Below are positions 1 through 6,508 of a stretch of DNA of 6,508 nt, one piece after another; position 1 is the stretch's first letter; each line of letters begins with the position of its first letter. The translations under genes and the position numbers were made by a program. Where the stretch lies: contig DIHT01000156.1 of assembly GCA_002420305.1 (NCBI GenBank), positions 1-6,508 on the forward strand, in the 5' to 3' direction. Under the pieces are notes generated by a model. That model made no database searches. It was given only the letters and a program-made list of their open reading frames with translations, and was not told the DNA's origin. The stretch comes from Akkermansiaceae bacterium UBA5689 (GTDB taxonomy: Bacteria; Verrucomicrobiota; Verrucomicrobiia; Verrucomicrobiales; Akkermansiaceae).

Positions 1-11
1 CCTACAGGCTG

Positions 12-1445
12 ATGACAACTACTGAAAGACTGGGAAACTACGTGAATCGCCGATCATTTCTTGGGTCGACAGGTTTCGGACTCGGATCTGCCGCCCTCCT
101 CTCCCTGCTTGGTCGTGATGCCCTGGGAAATGCGATTGATACATCCTACGATGGAATCGCAGGCCTGCCGCACCATGATGCCAAGATCAAAAGAGTGATT
201 TTCCTGACCATGGCCGGAGGTCCTTCACATCTGGAAACCTTTGATTACAAGCCAAAACTGGATGAACTCAATGGCAAGCCCATGCCTGAATCCTTTACCA
301 AGGGCCAGCCTATCGCCCAGCTGCAGGGCCAGCATCTCAAGGTACAGGGCCACCTCACAAAGTTTCAGGAGTTTGGCAAAGGGCAGTTTATTTCCGACTT
401 TCTTCCATATCATCGAAAGATGGCTGACAAGATCTGTGTGGTGAAATCCATGCTCACCGAGCAGATCAACCACGACCCAGCCCACACTTTCATGAACACC
501 GGGTCTGCCATCAGCGGACGCCCCTCCATGGGCGCATGGATCAACTACGGTCTCGGTAGCGACAGCGAGGACCTCCCCGGGTTCGTTGTCATGTCAAGCG
601 TAGGTGGGCGTAACCCCCAGCCCATTGCCGCCCGGCAATGGGGCACGGGTTTTCTCCCCAGCCGCCATCAAGGTGTCGAATTCAACAGTACCGGAGACCC
701 GGTTCATTATGTCACCCGTCCTGCCGGCATATCCGAGAAACATCAACAGGCTCTCGTTCAGTCCATTCAGCAACTGGACAGTCGGCGCAACGAGATGGTC
801 GACAACCCTGAAATCAAGGCCCGTATCGCGGCCTACGAAATGGCTTTCCGTATGCAGGCCAGTGTTCCGGAGCTCACCGACGTTTCAGACGAACCACAGC
901 ATGTTCTCGATATGTATGGCGCTAAGCCGGGTGATGGCTCTTTCGCATCAAATTGCCTTCTGGCTCGTAGACTTGCAGAAAAGGGAGTCCGTTTCATTCA
1001 GCTCTATCACCGGGGATGGGATCATCACGGCGGTCTGGTGAAATACATGAATACCTGCTGCGGGCTCACCGATAAGCCCACGTGGGCGCTACTGACCGAC
1101 TTGCAACAGCGCGGGATGCTGGACGAAACCCTGATCGTCTGGGGTGGAGAATTCGGAAGGACCCCGATGTTTCAGGGAAAAGGTGGGGCCGGGCGGGATC
1201 ATCATATGAAAGGATTTTCAATGTGGTTGGCCGGCGGGGGTATCCAAGGCGGGACAGCCTATGGGGAGACTGACGAACTTGGATATGCCTCCGTGAAGGA
1301 TATCGTTCATGTCCGTGACCTGCATGCCACCATGCTTCATCTGCTGGGAATTGATCATAATCGGTTTTCCGTGAAGTTTCAGGGATTGGATATGCGGCTT
1401 ACCGGGGTAGAACCCGCAAGAGTCGTGCAGGGAGTTTTGAGCTAG
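12..1445 (+). CDS. DUF1501 family protein with twin-arginine signal (copy 1)
   Basis: A 477-residue secreted protein of the DUF1501 family, which belongs to the alkaline phosphatase/sulfatase-like fold; its reaction is not established. Residues 12-18 (NRRSFLG) match a twin-arginine motif and are followed by a hydrophobic stretch at about 22-34, so export through Tat in folded form is likely. Family motifs in order are MAGGPSHLETFD (67-78), QINHDPAHTFMNTGS (151-165), GWDHHG (335-340), WGGEFGRTP (377-385) and GRDHH (394-398). The Asp and His residues of the last three are plausible metal ligands by analogy with the superfamily (inference). Length is normal for the family and the protein ends in VLS, as copy 2 does. 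The ATG at 12 places the RR motif at nearly the same distance from Met as in copy 2. Only 11 bases precede it, so its ribosome site cannot be judged. The frame is open to the left edge, so a slightly earlier start is possible. Confidence 0.93.
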   Translation: MTTTERLGNYVNRRSFLGSTGFGLGSAALLSLLGRDALGNAIDTSYDGIAGLPHHDAKIKRVIFLTMAGGPSHLETFDYKPKLDELNGKPMPESFTKGQPIAQLQGQHLKVQGHLTKFQEFGKGQFISDFLPYHRKMADKICVVKSMLTEQINHDPAHTFMNTGSAISGRPSMGAWINYGLGSDSEDLPGFVVMSSVGGRNPQPIAARQWGTGFLPSRHQGVEFNSTGDPVHYVTRPAGISEKHQQALVQSIQQLDSRRNEMVDNPEIKARIAAYEMAFRMQASVPELTDVSDEPQHVLDMYGAKPGDGSFASNCLLARRLAEKGVRFIQLYHRGWDHHGGLVKYMNTCCGLTDKPTWALLTDLQQRGMLDETLIVWGGEFGRTPMFQGKGGAGRDHHMKGFSMWLAGGGIQGGTAYGETDELGYASVKDIVHVRDLHATMLHLLGIDHNRFSVKFQGLDMRLTGVEPARVVQGVLS

Positions 1446-1565
1446 GCGGAGTGCCAAACACACCCGTATTGGCCCCATAATCGGCTGCGCTCCCACGAAA
1501 ACAGGACCCACTGGCGAAACCCAGTTCTTGCGAACTCTCACGGCCCCCGTTACTTAAGAGGCGCT
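1446..1565 (+). other. Intergenic spacer between DUF1501 copy 1 and the DUF1553 gene
   Basis: This 120-base spacer is longer than the 27-base gap before the next gene. It holds a small perfect hairpin at 1523-1536 (AGTTC, loop TTGC, GAACT) with no following T run, so it is not a convincing intrinsic terminator. I see no good sigma-70 promoter. The right end carries the Shine-Dalgarno and start-codon hairpin listed separately. Read in the frame of both flanking genes, it contains no stop codon. Confidence 0.6.
1556..1561 (+). promoter_or_regulatory. Shine-Dalgarno AAGAGG for the DUF1553 gene
   Basis: AAGAGG lies 4 bases before the ATG at 1566, a slightly short but workable spacing. It supports the choice of that ATG, which also gives a complete Sec signal peptide. 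The last three bases are also in the left arm of the hairpin at 1559-1573. Confidence 0.6.
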
Positions 1566-1573
1566 ATGCGCCT
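1559..1573 (+). promoter_or_regulatory. Hairpin enclosing the start codon of the DUF1553 gene
   Basis: AGGCGC (1559-1564) pairs perfectly with GCGCCT (1568-1573) around the three-base loop TAT. The stem has six Watson-Crick pairs, five of them G-C. It contains the end of the Shine-Dalgarno and the G of the ATG, with the A and T of the ATG in the loop. If it forms in the mRNA it would hinder ribosome loading. The inverted repeat is directly visible; a regulatory role is inference. Confidence 0.4.
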
Positions 1574-4500
1574 AACCATCACTGCGCTTACTCTCCTCGC
1601 CTCTCTACCCGCGGTGGCAGCTCCCCTGTCCTACAACAGAGACGTCCGACCTATTCTGGCTGAAAACTGTTTCTCGTGTCACGGTCCGGACAAAAATGCC
1701 CGCGAAGCCAAGCTCAGACTGGACATCAGGGCAGATGCCTTGGCCTCGAAAGCATTCGTTCCTGGCGACCCAGAAGAATCAGAAATCATTCATCGGATCT
1801 ACACAGAGGACACCGAGGAAATCATGCCTCCCCCCGAATCTCACAGGGTGCTCACCTCCGCTCAGAAAAAGATCCTGTCTGAATGGGTAGAACAGGGCGC
1901 GGAGTATGAACCGCATTGGGCCTACATAGTTCCCAAAAGACCAGAAGTTCCCAAGGCGGGAGCCACTCACCCTATCGATAACTTCATTCTCGCGGGAATG
2001 CCTGAGGTCAGCCGCAAGCTATCACCGCGAGCGGACACGAACACTCTGAGAAAAAGGATTTCCTTCGACCTTACGGGGCTTCCGGCATCCTTCGAGGAAA
2101 TCGAGAAATCGAATGCTCAATCCTCCATCGACCACTTTCTCTCCTCTCCTCATTTTGGAGAGCGGATGGCAGTCATGTGGCTCGACCTCGCACGATACGC
2201 CGATAGCCATGGTTACCATAGTGACAAGACTTGGAGTATGACGCCCTACCGGGACTATGTCATCCGCGCCTTCAATAGCAATAAGCCCTACGATACCTTT
2301 ATTGTAGAGCAGCTCGCAGGGGACCTTCTCGAGAAGCCCTCGACTGAGCAATACGTGGCCACCGGCTTCAACAGAGTGAACCAGCTCTCCGAGGAAGGGG
2401 GAATTCAGGATGCCGAATACATCGCCAAGTATTATGCCGAGAGAGTAAGGACGACCTCTGTCGCTTTCCTCGGTTCAACAATGGGGTGCTCCGAGTGCCA
2501 TGATCACAAATTTGATCCTTTTACTGCCAAGGACTTCTATTCCATGGAAGCCTTCTTCTCCGACATCTATGAGAAGGGTGCCTATAATGGGGATGGCCGC
2601 TACAATGCCGGTGCGGATATAAAGAACTACCCGGGCTTCAAACTGGACAAGTGGGGGCCGGCCCTCGACGTCCCCGAGCCCAAGGATACGAATGAGTTGA
2701 CCCGGATCGAGAAGGAGAAGCGACTCCTCGAAAAAGAACTGGAAGTGACAGGACCCGGCTTGGAAAAAGAGTTTCTCACGTGGATGGATGATTTGCGGGC
2801 GAAAATTTCAGCCAGCAAGCCAAAGGATCTGACCATTCTTGATGACAACGAGCTTCCCCTCGAAAAAGTCCAGACAGTCACCGACAACGTGCATTCTGGC
2901 AAGATCGCTCGGCGACAGACAAGCAATGGCCTTGTTCAACACATTGTAGACGCCAGCAGCAAACCAGTCAGCCTTGGTAATGGGGAACAGCTGTTTGCCC
3001 ATGTCTGGCTCGACCCCAAGAATCCTCCACGCCAGATCATGCTCCAGTTTAATGCAGACAACTCTTGGGAGCACCGAGTCTGGTGGGGTGAAGATCTCAT
3101 TCCCTACGGCAAGGGAAGTAATGGACCAGACCACCACCGGGGCGGTGACCTTCCCGCGTTGGGCAAGTGGGTTCGGATCGAGGTATCTGCCGAAAAGGTT
3201 GGCCTTCCTGCTGGAACAAAAATCACCCAACTAGCCTACACCCAACACGGAGGAATCGTCCTGTGGGATCTGGCAGGACGAACGACCAGTGATGCCAGTG
3301 CCGCACTCGCGGGTATTCCAGATAAACTTAGGAAGCAGTTGCTTGCAGGAGAGAGTAAAAAGCTCGGTGCCAGTATTCGCGAGCCATTGCTTAATCACTT
3401 CCGGACGGTTGCGCCTTCTCTTCAACCGGTCCGGGACAAGATTGCCAAACTGGACCAGCAGGCAAAGGGGGCTATGGGCTCTACCCGCATGACCCTTGTG
3501 ACACTCTCAACCAATCCTCGCGAGATACGGATCCTACCCAGAGGAGACTGGATGGATCGATCGGGGCCGGTCGTTGAACCCGCACTCCCAGCTTTCCTTT
3601 CCGGTGGTAAGCAAGAATCTAAATCCAAAGGGGATCGGCTGACACGCCTTGATCTCGCCCAATGGATCTCCTCGAAGGATAACCCTCTCACCGCCCGGGC
3701 CTTCGTCAACCGGGTGTGGGCTCTTTTTCTAGGAACTGGTCTGTCGCGGGACCTGCAGGATCTCGGCAACCAGGGCCAATGGCCTACGCATCCTGAGCTC
3801 CTTGACTGGCTCGCCGTAGAATTCATGGAGAGTGATTGGGACATCAAGTATCTCGTCAAACTGATTCTTACCTCGGAAACCTACCAGCAATCCTCCAATG
3901 CTTCCCGGGATCTGACTGGTTCGGATCCCTACAACAAGCTCTACGCAAGACAGAATGCGCGCCGACTGCCTGCTGAGTTCATCCGCGATAACGCCCTCGC
4001 AGTCTCGGGCCTCCTTAATCCGATGATAGGTGGTGCAAGTGCCCGTCCCTACCAGCCGGCGGGCTACTACCGGGAACTGAACTTTCCCAAGCGAACCTAC
4101 AAACAGGATAATAACCAGAATCAGTATCGCCGCGGAGTTTACATGCATTGGCAGAGAAGCTTCCTGCATCCTATGCTCGTCGCATTTGATGCACCCCCAA
4201 GGGAAGAGTGCACCGCAAGCCGCGAGAGTTCTAATACCCCACAACAGGCTCTTAACCTTCTCAATGATCCCACCTTCGTTGAGGCCGCGCGGGTTCTCGC
4301 GGAGAAGCTCACAGGGGACAGCCGACCGTTCAATGAGAGGCTGGAGCTTGGCTTTCAGGCACTTCTCCAACGCAAGCCTCATCCGGAAGAACACAAACTC
4401 CTGAAGGCTCTCTACGATAGACAGCTCAAGCGTTACATCCAAAGCCCTCAGGAAGCGAATGCACTTCTGAAAGTTGGGCTCCACCCGGCAGGAAGGGAAG

Positions 4501-4580
4501 CCAACCCAATGGATCTCGCGGCCTTCACCTCGGTCACCAGAGCTCTCCTCAATCTGCACGAAACCATTACGAGGTATTAA
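1566..4580 (+). CDS. PSCyt1-DUF1549-DUF1553 cytochrome-like exported protein
   Basis: A 1004-residue exported protein with the standard planctomycete cytochrome-like architecture. Residues 1-19 form a Sec signal peptide ending in AVAA. PSCyt1 covers about 23-105, with haem-binding CFSCH at 35-39 and M87 (IMPPP) as the candidate distal ligand. DUF1549 covers about 135-335 and includes LTGLPAS, WLDLARYADSHGY, and CSECHDHKFDP with a second CxxCH at 308-312. A charged helix at about 375-405 looks coiled-coil. A beta-rich region at about 430-575, with repeated Trp and Gly, resembles a LamG-like sandwich. DUF1553 covers about 690-960 and includes NPLTARAFVNRVWALFLG and THPELLDWLA. The protein ends LHETITRY. 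Length is normal for the family. Electron transfer or sensing outside the cytoplasm is inferred from the haem motifs; the reaction is unknown. It is flanked by DUF1501 genes, its usual genomic partners, with the downstream one only 27 bases away. Confidence 0.95.
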   Translation: MRLTITALTLLASLPAVAAPLSYNRDVRPILAENCFSCHGPDKNAREAKLRLDIRADALASKAFVPGDPEESEIIHRIYTEDTEEIMPPPESHRVLTSAQKKILSEWVEQGAEYEPHWAYIVPKRPEVPKAGATHPIDNFILAGMPEVSRKLSPRADTNTLRKRISFDLTGLPASFEEIEKSNAQSSIDHFLSSPHFGERMAVMWLDLARYADSHGYHSDKTWSMTPYRDYVIRAFNSNKPYDTFIVEQLAGDLLEKPSTEQYVATGFNRVNQLSEEGGIQDAEYIAKYYAERVRTTSVAFLGSTMGCSECHDHKFDPFTAKDFYSMEAFFSDIYEKGAYNGDGRYNAGADIKNYPGFKLDKWGPALDVPEPKDTNELTRIEKEKRLLEKELEVTGPGLEKEFLTWMDDLRAKISASKPKDLTILDDNELPLEKVQTVTDNVHSGKIARRQTSNGLVQHIVDASSKPVSLGNGEQLFAHVWLDPKNPPRQIMLQFNADNSWEHRVWWGEDLIPYGKGSNGPDHHRGGDLPALGKWVRIEVSAEKVGLPAGTKITQLAYTQHGGIVLWDLAGRTTSDASAALAGIPDKLRKQLLAGESKKLGASIREPLLNHFRTVAPSLQPVRDKIAKLDQQAKGAMGSTRMTLVTLSTNPREIRILPRGDWMDRSGPVVEPALPAFLSGGKQESKSKGDRLTRLDLAQWISSKDNPLTARAFVNRVWALFLGTGLSRDLQDLGNQGQWPTHPELLDWLAVEFMESDWDIKYLVKLILTSETYQQSSNASRDLTGSDPYNKLYARQNARRLPAEFIRDNALAVSGLLNPMIGGASARPYQPAGYYRELNFPKRTYKQDNNQNQYRRGVYMHWQRSFLHPMLVAFDAPPREECTASRESSNTPQQALNLLNDPTFVEAARVLAEKLTGDSRPFNERLELGFQALLQRKPHPEEHKLLKALYDRQLKRYIQSPQEANALLKVGLHPAGREANPMDLAAFTSVTRALLNLHETITRY

Positions 4581-4607
4581 TCTGGAGAACTCCCATAACT
4601 CTCAATC
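4581..4607 (+). promoter_or_regulatory. Short spacer with a distant GGAG before DUF1501 copy 2
   Basis: The 27-base gap suggests co-transcription. The only Shine-Dalgarno-like element, GGAG at 4584-4587, is 20 bases before the ATG at 4608, too far for usual ribosome positioning. An in-frame TAA at 4596-4598 rules out an earlier ATG, so translation may rely on coupling to the upstream gene or on an SD-independent start (inference). Confidence 0.4.
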
Positions 4608-6029
4608 ATGAACGAACAGCTGATCAATGCCATTAACCGGCGGACCTTTCTCAAGGGCTCCTCCTACTCCGTGGGCAGTGCTGCACTCGCCTATCTCCTG
4701 AGCCAGGAGTCACAGGGCGCCCCCCAGTGGAAGGGTGTCCTCGATGAAAAACTGCATTTCGCACCAAAAGCCAAGCGAGTCATTCATCTCTGTATGGCAG
4801 GTGGACCCTCTCACCTCGAAACTCTGGATCATAAACCAGAGCTGGCTCGCCTCAACGGAAAGCCGATGCCGGAGTCCTTCACCAAGGGACAGCAGCTCGC
4901 ACAGCTTCAGGGAAGTCGCAACAAGCTCAAGTGCCTCGGCCCTCAACATGAATTTAAACCTTATGGTGAATGCGGGAGACTGATGTCCTCCGCCTTTCCC
5001 AATATTGGTTCGATCGCAGACGACATCGCCGTAATCAATTCGATGTCCACTGAGCAAATCAACCATGACCCAGCTCACACCTTCATGAACACCGGATCGG
5101 TCATTCCGGGCCGACCTTCAATGGGTTCCTGGCTGCTGTATGGACTCGGCGCCGACACCGATGAACTTCCCGGGTTTGTGGTGATGACCTCCTCCGGAGG
5201 TGGGCAGGATCAGCCCATCGCCGCCCGCCAGTGGCATAGTGGATTTCTTCCCTCTAGATTCCAAGGTGTCAAATTCAACTCCAAGGGGGATCCGGTTCAC
5301 TACGTCAATAATCCTGCAGGGGTATCACGAGACAACCAGGGAGACCTCCTGAACACCATTAACGGACTGAACAACCTGTTGGGCCAGAGGCAGAATGACC
5401 CTGAGATTGCTACTCGGATCGCCCAGTATGAAATGGCCTTCAAGATGCAGGCTTCGGTTCCAGATCTTGTCGACGTATCCAAGGAGCCCAAGCATGTTTT
5501 TGACCTCTACGGCGCCAAGCCGGGAGACGGATCCTTCGCCTCCAACTGCCTTGTCGCGCGCCGCCTTGCCGAGCGTGGGGTTCGCTTTATCCAGCTCTAT
5601 CACCGCGGCTGGGACCACCATGGCAACGTCAAGGGCGCAATCAATACCGTTGCCGGTCACATTGACAAGGCCACCGCCGCCTTGGTCAAGGACCTCAAGG
5701 AACGTGGACTACTCGAAGATACCCTCATTATCTGGGGAGGAGAGTTTGGACGGACTCCCATGGCGCAAGGCAGTGGACGAGATCACCATATTCAGGCCTT
5801 CTCAATCTGGATGGCCGGCGCCGGGATCAAGGGCGGTGCGAGCTGGGGCGAAACGGATGAACTTGGTTACGCGGTCGCCAAGGATCACGTCTCTGTCCAT
5901 GACCTTCATGCCACCATGCTTCGGCAGCTTGGAATTAACCATGAACGACTCACCTACCGCTTCCAGGGACTGGACTTCCGTCTCACCGGAGTTGAAAAGG
6001 CTCGAGTCGTCGAAGAGGTGCTGAGCTGA
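4608..6029 (+). CDS. DUF1501 family protein with twin-arginine signal (copy 2)
   Basis: A 473-residue paralogue of the gene at 12-1445 and the expected partner of the DUF1553 gene directly upstream. The Tat motif NRRTFLKGS (10-18) is close to the consensus, including the Lys, and is followed by a hydrophobic segment ending near SQGA (34-38). Family motifs are MAGGPSHLETLD (63-74), QINHDPAHTFMNTGS (150-164), GWDHHG (334-339), WGGEFGRTP (376-384) and GRDHH (390-394). The 39 residues at 301-339 differ from copy 1 at only two positions. The regions at about 106-146 and 340-363 are much more divergent. A folded periplasmic enzyme of the phosphatase/sulfatase-like superfamily is likely, but the substrate is unknown. 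The start is the first ATG after an in-frame stop and correctly places the RR motif. The ribosome site is weak. Confidence 0.95.
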   Translation: MNEQLINAINRRTFLKGSSYSVGSAALAYLLSQESQGAPQWKGVLDEKLHFAPKAKRVIHLCMAGGPSHLETLDHKPELARLNGKPMPESFTKGQQLAQLQGSRNKLKCLGPQHEFKPYGECGRLMSSAFPNIGSIADDIAVINSMSTEQINHDPAHTFMNTGSVIPGRPSMGSWLLYGLGADTDELPGFVVMTSSGGGQDQPIAARQWHSGFLPSRFQGVKFNSKGDPVHYVNNPAGVSRDNQGDLLNTINGLNNLLGQRQNDPEIATRIAQYEMAFKMQASVPDLVDVSKEPKHVFDLYGAKPGDGSFASNCLVARRLAERGVRFIQLYHRGWDHHGNVKGAINTVAGHIDKATAALVKDLKERGLLEDTLIIWGGEFGRTPMAQGSGRDHHIQAFSIWMAGAGIKGGASWGETDELGYAVAKDHVSVHDLHATMLRQLGINHERLTYRFQGLDFRLTGVEKARVVEEVLS

Positions 6030-6127
6030 GGCCCCACGCGGACCATCAGATTATTTACTACTTGGAGCCTGCTTCAGACCGGTTACCGCCAGGGCGCTCC
6101 TTCCTTCTCCGATCAGGGCAACAAGAT

Positions 6128-6145
6128 TCGACAAGGCCTTGTCGA
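6128..6145. repeat. 18-base perfect palindrome
   Basis: TCGACAAGGCCTTGTCGA reads the same on both strands. As DNA it could be a binding site for a dimeric protein. As RNA it has no natural loop unless the central bases stay unpaired. Its place between convergent genes also fits part of a bidirectional terminator, but no T run follows on either side. Function is unproven. Confidence 0.55.
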
Positions 6146-6168
6146 GAAATTCAGAACTGAAATTCTCG
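6143..6168. terminator. Imperfect inverted repeat, possible bidirectional terminator
   Basis: CGAGAAATTCAG (6143-6154) and CTGAAATTCTCG (6157-6168) pair as 12-base arms with one mismatch around two central bases. The left arm overlaps the right end of the palindrome at 6128-6145, so the two structures exclude each other. Position between convergent genes suggests transcription termination. The absence of a poly-T tract keeps confidence low. Confidence 0.3.
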
Positions 6169-6256
6169 AGAAATCAAAGTCTGTAGACCCCAAATGCTCC
6201 ATGAGCAATGGTCTCAATGGTGTTCTCGCCATGAAGTAGGGAAGACTTTGCGCCCC

Positions 6257-6508
6257 CTACCAGCCTGCTCCTTTTGTAAGGGTCTTGATCCGGCAGACAT
6301 GAAAATCGGCCGTCATGTAGAGGGTCGACCCATCATCACCCCAGTTACAGTTTGCGGTGCGCTGACCAGTAAGGATATGTCCGAGGAGTTTCCCCTCTGG
6401 GGAAATCACGAGCACCCCACCCGGACCAGTCGTCCAGATTATCCCGTCCTTGTCTACTTTCATTCCATCGGGAGCTCCTGGATACTTCCGGGCCAACGTC
6501 GAGCAGTC
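6257..6508 (-). CDS. SMP-30/gluconolactonase-like protein, C-terminal fragment
   Basis: The last 83 codons of a minus-strand gene whose start lies beyond the right edge; the frame is open to base 6508. The visible protein begins DCSTLARKYPGAPDGMKVD and continues through WTTGPGGVLVISPEGKLLG, ANCNWGDDGSTLYMTAD and CRIKTL. This is the typical final part of SMP-30/gluconolactonase six-bladed beta-propellers. The Asp in PDGMKVD (visible residue 14) corresponds to a metal-binding position in the family. An apparent start at 6496 is a TTG that codes for an internal Leu, so it should not be used. Family members hydrolyse sugar lactones such as gluconolactone with a divalent metal; the substrate here cannot be read from a fragment. 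The gene ends in TAG at 6257-6259 and converges on the DUF1501 operon. Confidence 0.82.
   Translation of the reverse strand, partial: DCSTLARKYPGAPDGMKVDKDGIIWTTGPGGVLVISPEGKLLGHILTGQRTANCNWGDDGSTLYMTADFHVCRIKTLTKGAGW

Larger units (their letters stand above)
6030..6256. other. Convergent intergenic region
   Basis: This 227-base gap lies between the tail ends of DUF1501 copy 2 and the minus-strand lactonase-like gene. It holds the palindrome and inverted repeat listed separately, plus two 7-base copies of CAATGGT at 6206-6212 and 6215-6221. I see no RNA gene. The plus frame continuing from DUF1501 stays open for 69 codons and the antisense frame is also largely open. Neither has a convincing start, so I call no gene here. 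Confidence 0.5.

Noticed and set aside
1..25. End of an upstream gene overlapping DUF1501 copy 1
   Set aside because: Two frames end here (Pro-Thr-Gly-stop at 10-12, giving a TGATG overlap; or one ending Asp-Asn-Tyr-stop at 23-25). Too few codons are visible to choose either or to identify a product.
604..1041. 145-codon frame inside DUF1501 copy 1, and the similar 209-codon frame at 5395-6024 in copy 2
   Set aside because: Both are out-of-frame shadows of conserved DUF1501 sequence. They are Ser/Pro/Arg-rich with no family features, and they arise from related DNA rather than from independent genes.
1528..1556. Promoter-like TTGCGA - 17 bases - TACTTA before the DUF1553 gene
   Set aside because: The -10 match is poor and the resulting transcript would begin almost at the Shine-Dalgarno.
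3729..4559. 276-codon antisense open frame within the DUF1553 gene
   Set aside because: It lies wholly opposite a strongly conserved coding region, has no recognisable domain or export signal, and is best explained by codon bias of the true gene.
6027..6029. TGA of DUF1501 copy 2 as a selenocysteine codon
   Set aside because: No hairpin lies immediately downstream where a bacterial SECIS would be. The inverted repeats start about 100 bases later, and copy 1 ends at the same residue with TAG.
6051..6251. Minus-strand frame with protein-like text (for example ENFSSEFLDKALSNLVALIG) ending in TAA at 6051-6053
   Set aside because: It is broken by an in-frame TGA at 6174-6176 and has no ATG or plausible start after it. 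It lies in codon phase with the open plus frame, which alone can make it look open. A decayed gene is possible but unsupported.

Overview
The window looks like chromosomal DNA from a bacterium of the Planctomycetes-Verrucomicrobia group. The basis is gene content. A DUF1501 gene is followed by a cytochrome-like PSCyt1/DUF1549/DUF1553 gene and then a second DUF1501 gene. These families are hugely expanded in that group and rare elsewhere. The sequence cannot settle the phylum or species.

Layout: (1) 12-1445, plus strand, a DUF1501 protein with a twin-arginine export signal. (2) 1446-1565, a 120-base spacer ending in a Shine-Dalgarno that lies inside a small hairpin. (3) 1566-4580, plus strand, a 1004-residue Sec-exported protein with an N-terminal CxxCH haem motif, DUF1549 (with a second CxxCH), a coiled-coil linker, a beta-rich central domain and DUF1553. 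(4) 4608-6029, plus strand, a second DUF1501 protein closely related to the first. (5) 6030-6256, a convergent intergenic region with an 18-base perfect palindrome and an overlapping imperfect inverted repeat. (6) 6257-6508, minus strand, the C-terminal end of an SMP-30/gluconolactonase-like beta-propeller that runs off the right edge.

The three plus-strand genes are co-oriented and probably co-transcribed. The usual unit in these genomes is one DUF1553 gene followed by one DUF1501 gene, so the first DUF1501 gene may be the second half of another pair whose partner lies left of the window. All three products carry export signals: Tat for the two DUF1501 proteins and Sec for the cytochrome-like protein. 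They would therefore act together outside the cytoplasm. The biochemical function of these families is not established. A role in breaking down complex, possibly sulfated, polysaccharides is often suggested and would fit the sugar-lactonase-like neighbour, but nothing here proves it.

I did not find a mobile element, CRISPR array, tRNA or rRNA, or a clearly new system. The most unusual items are the start-codon hairpin at 1559-1573, the palindromes at 6128-6168, and the open reading frames that continue past both DUF1501 stop codons.
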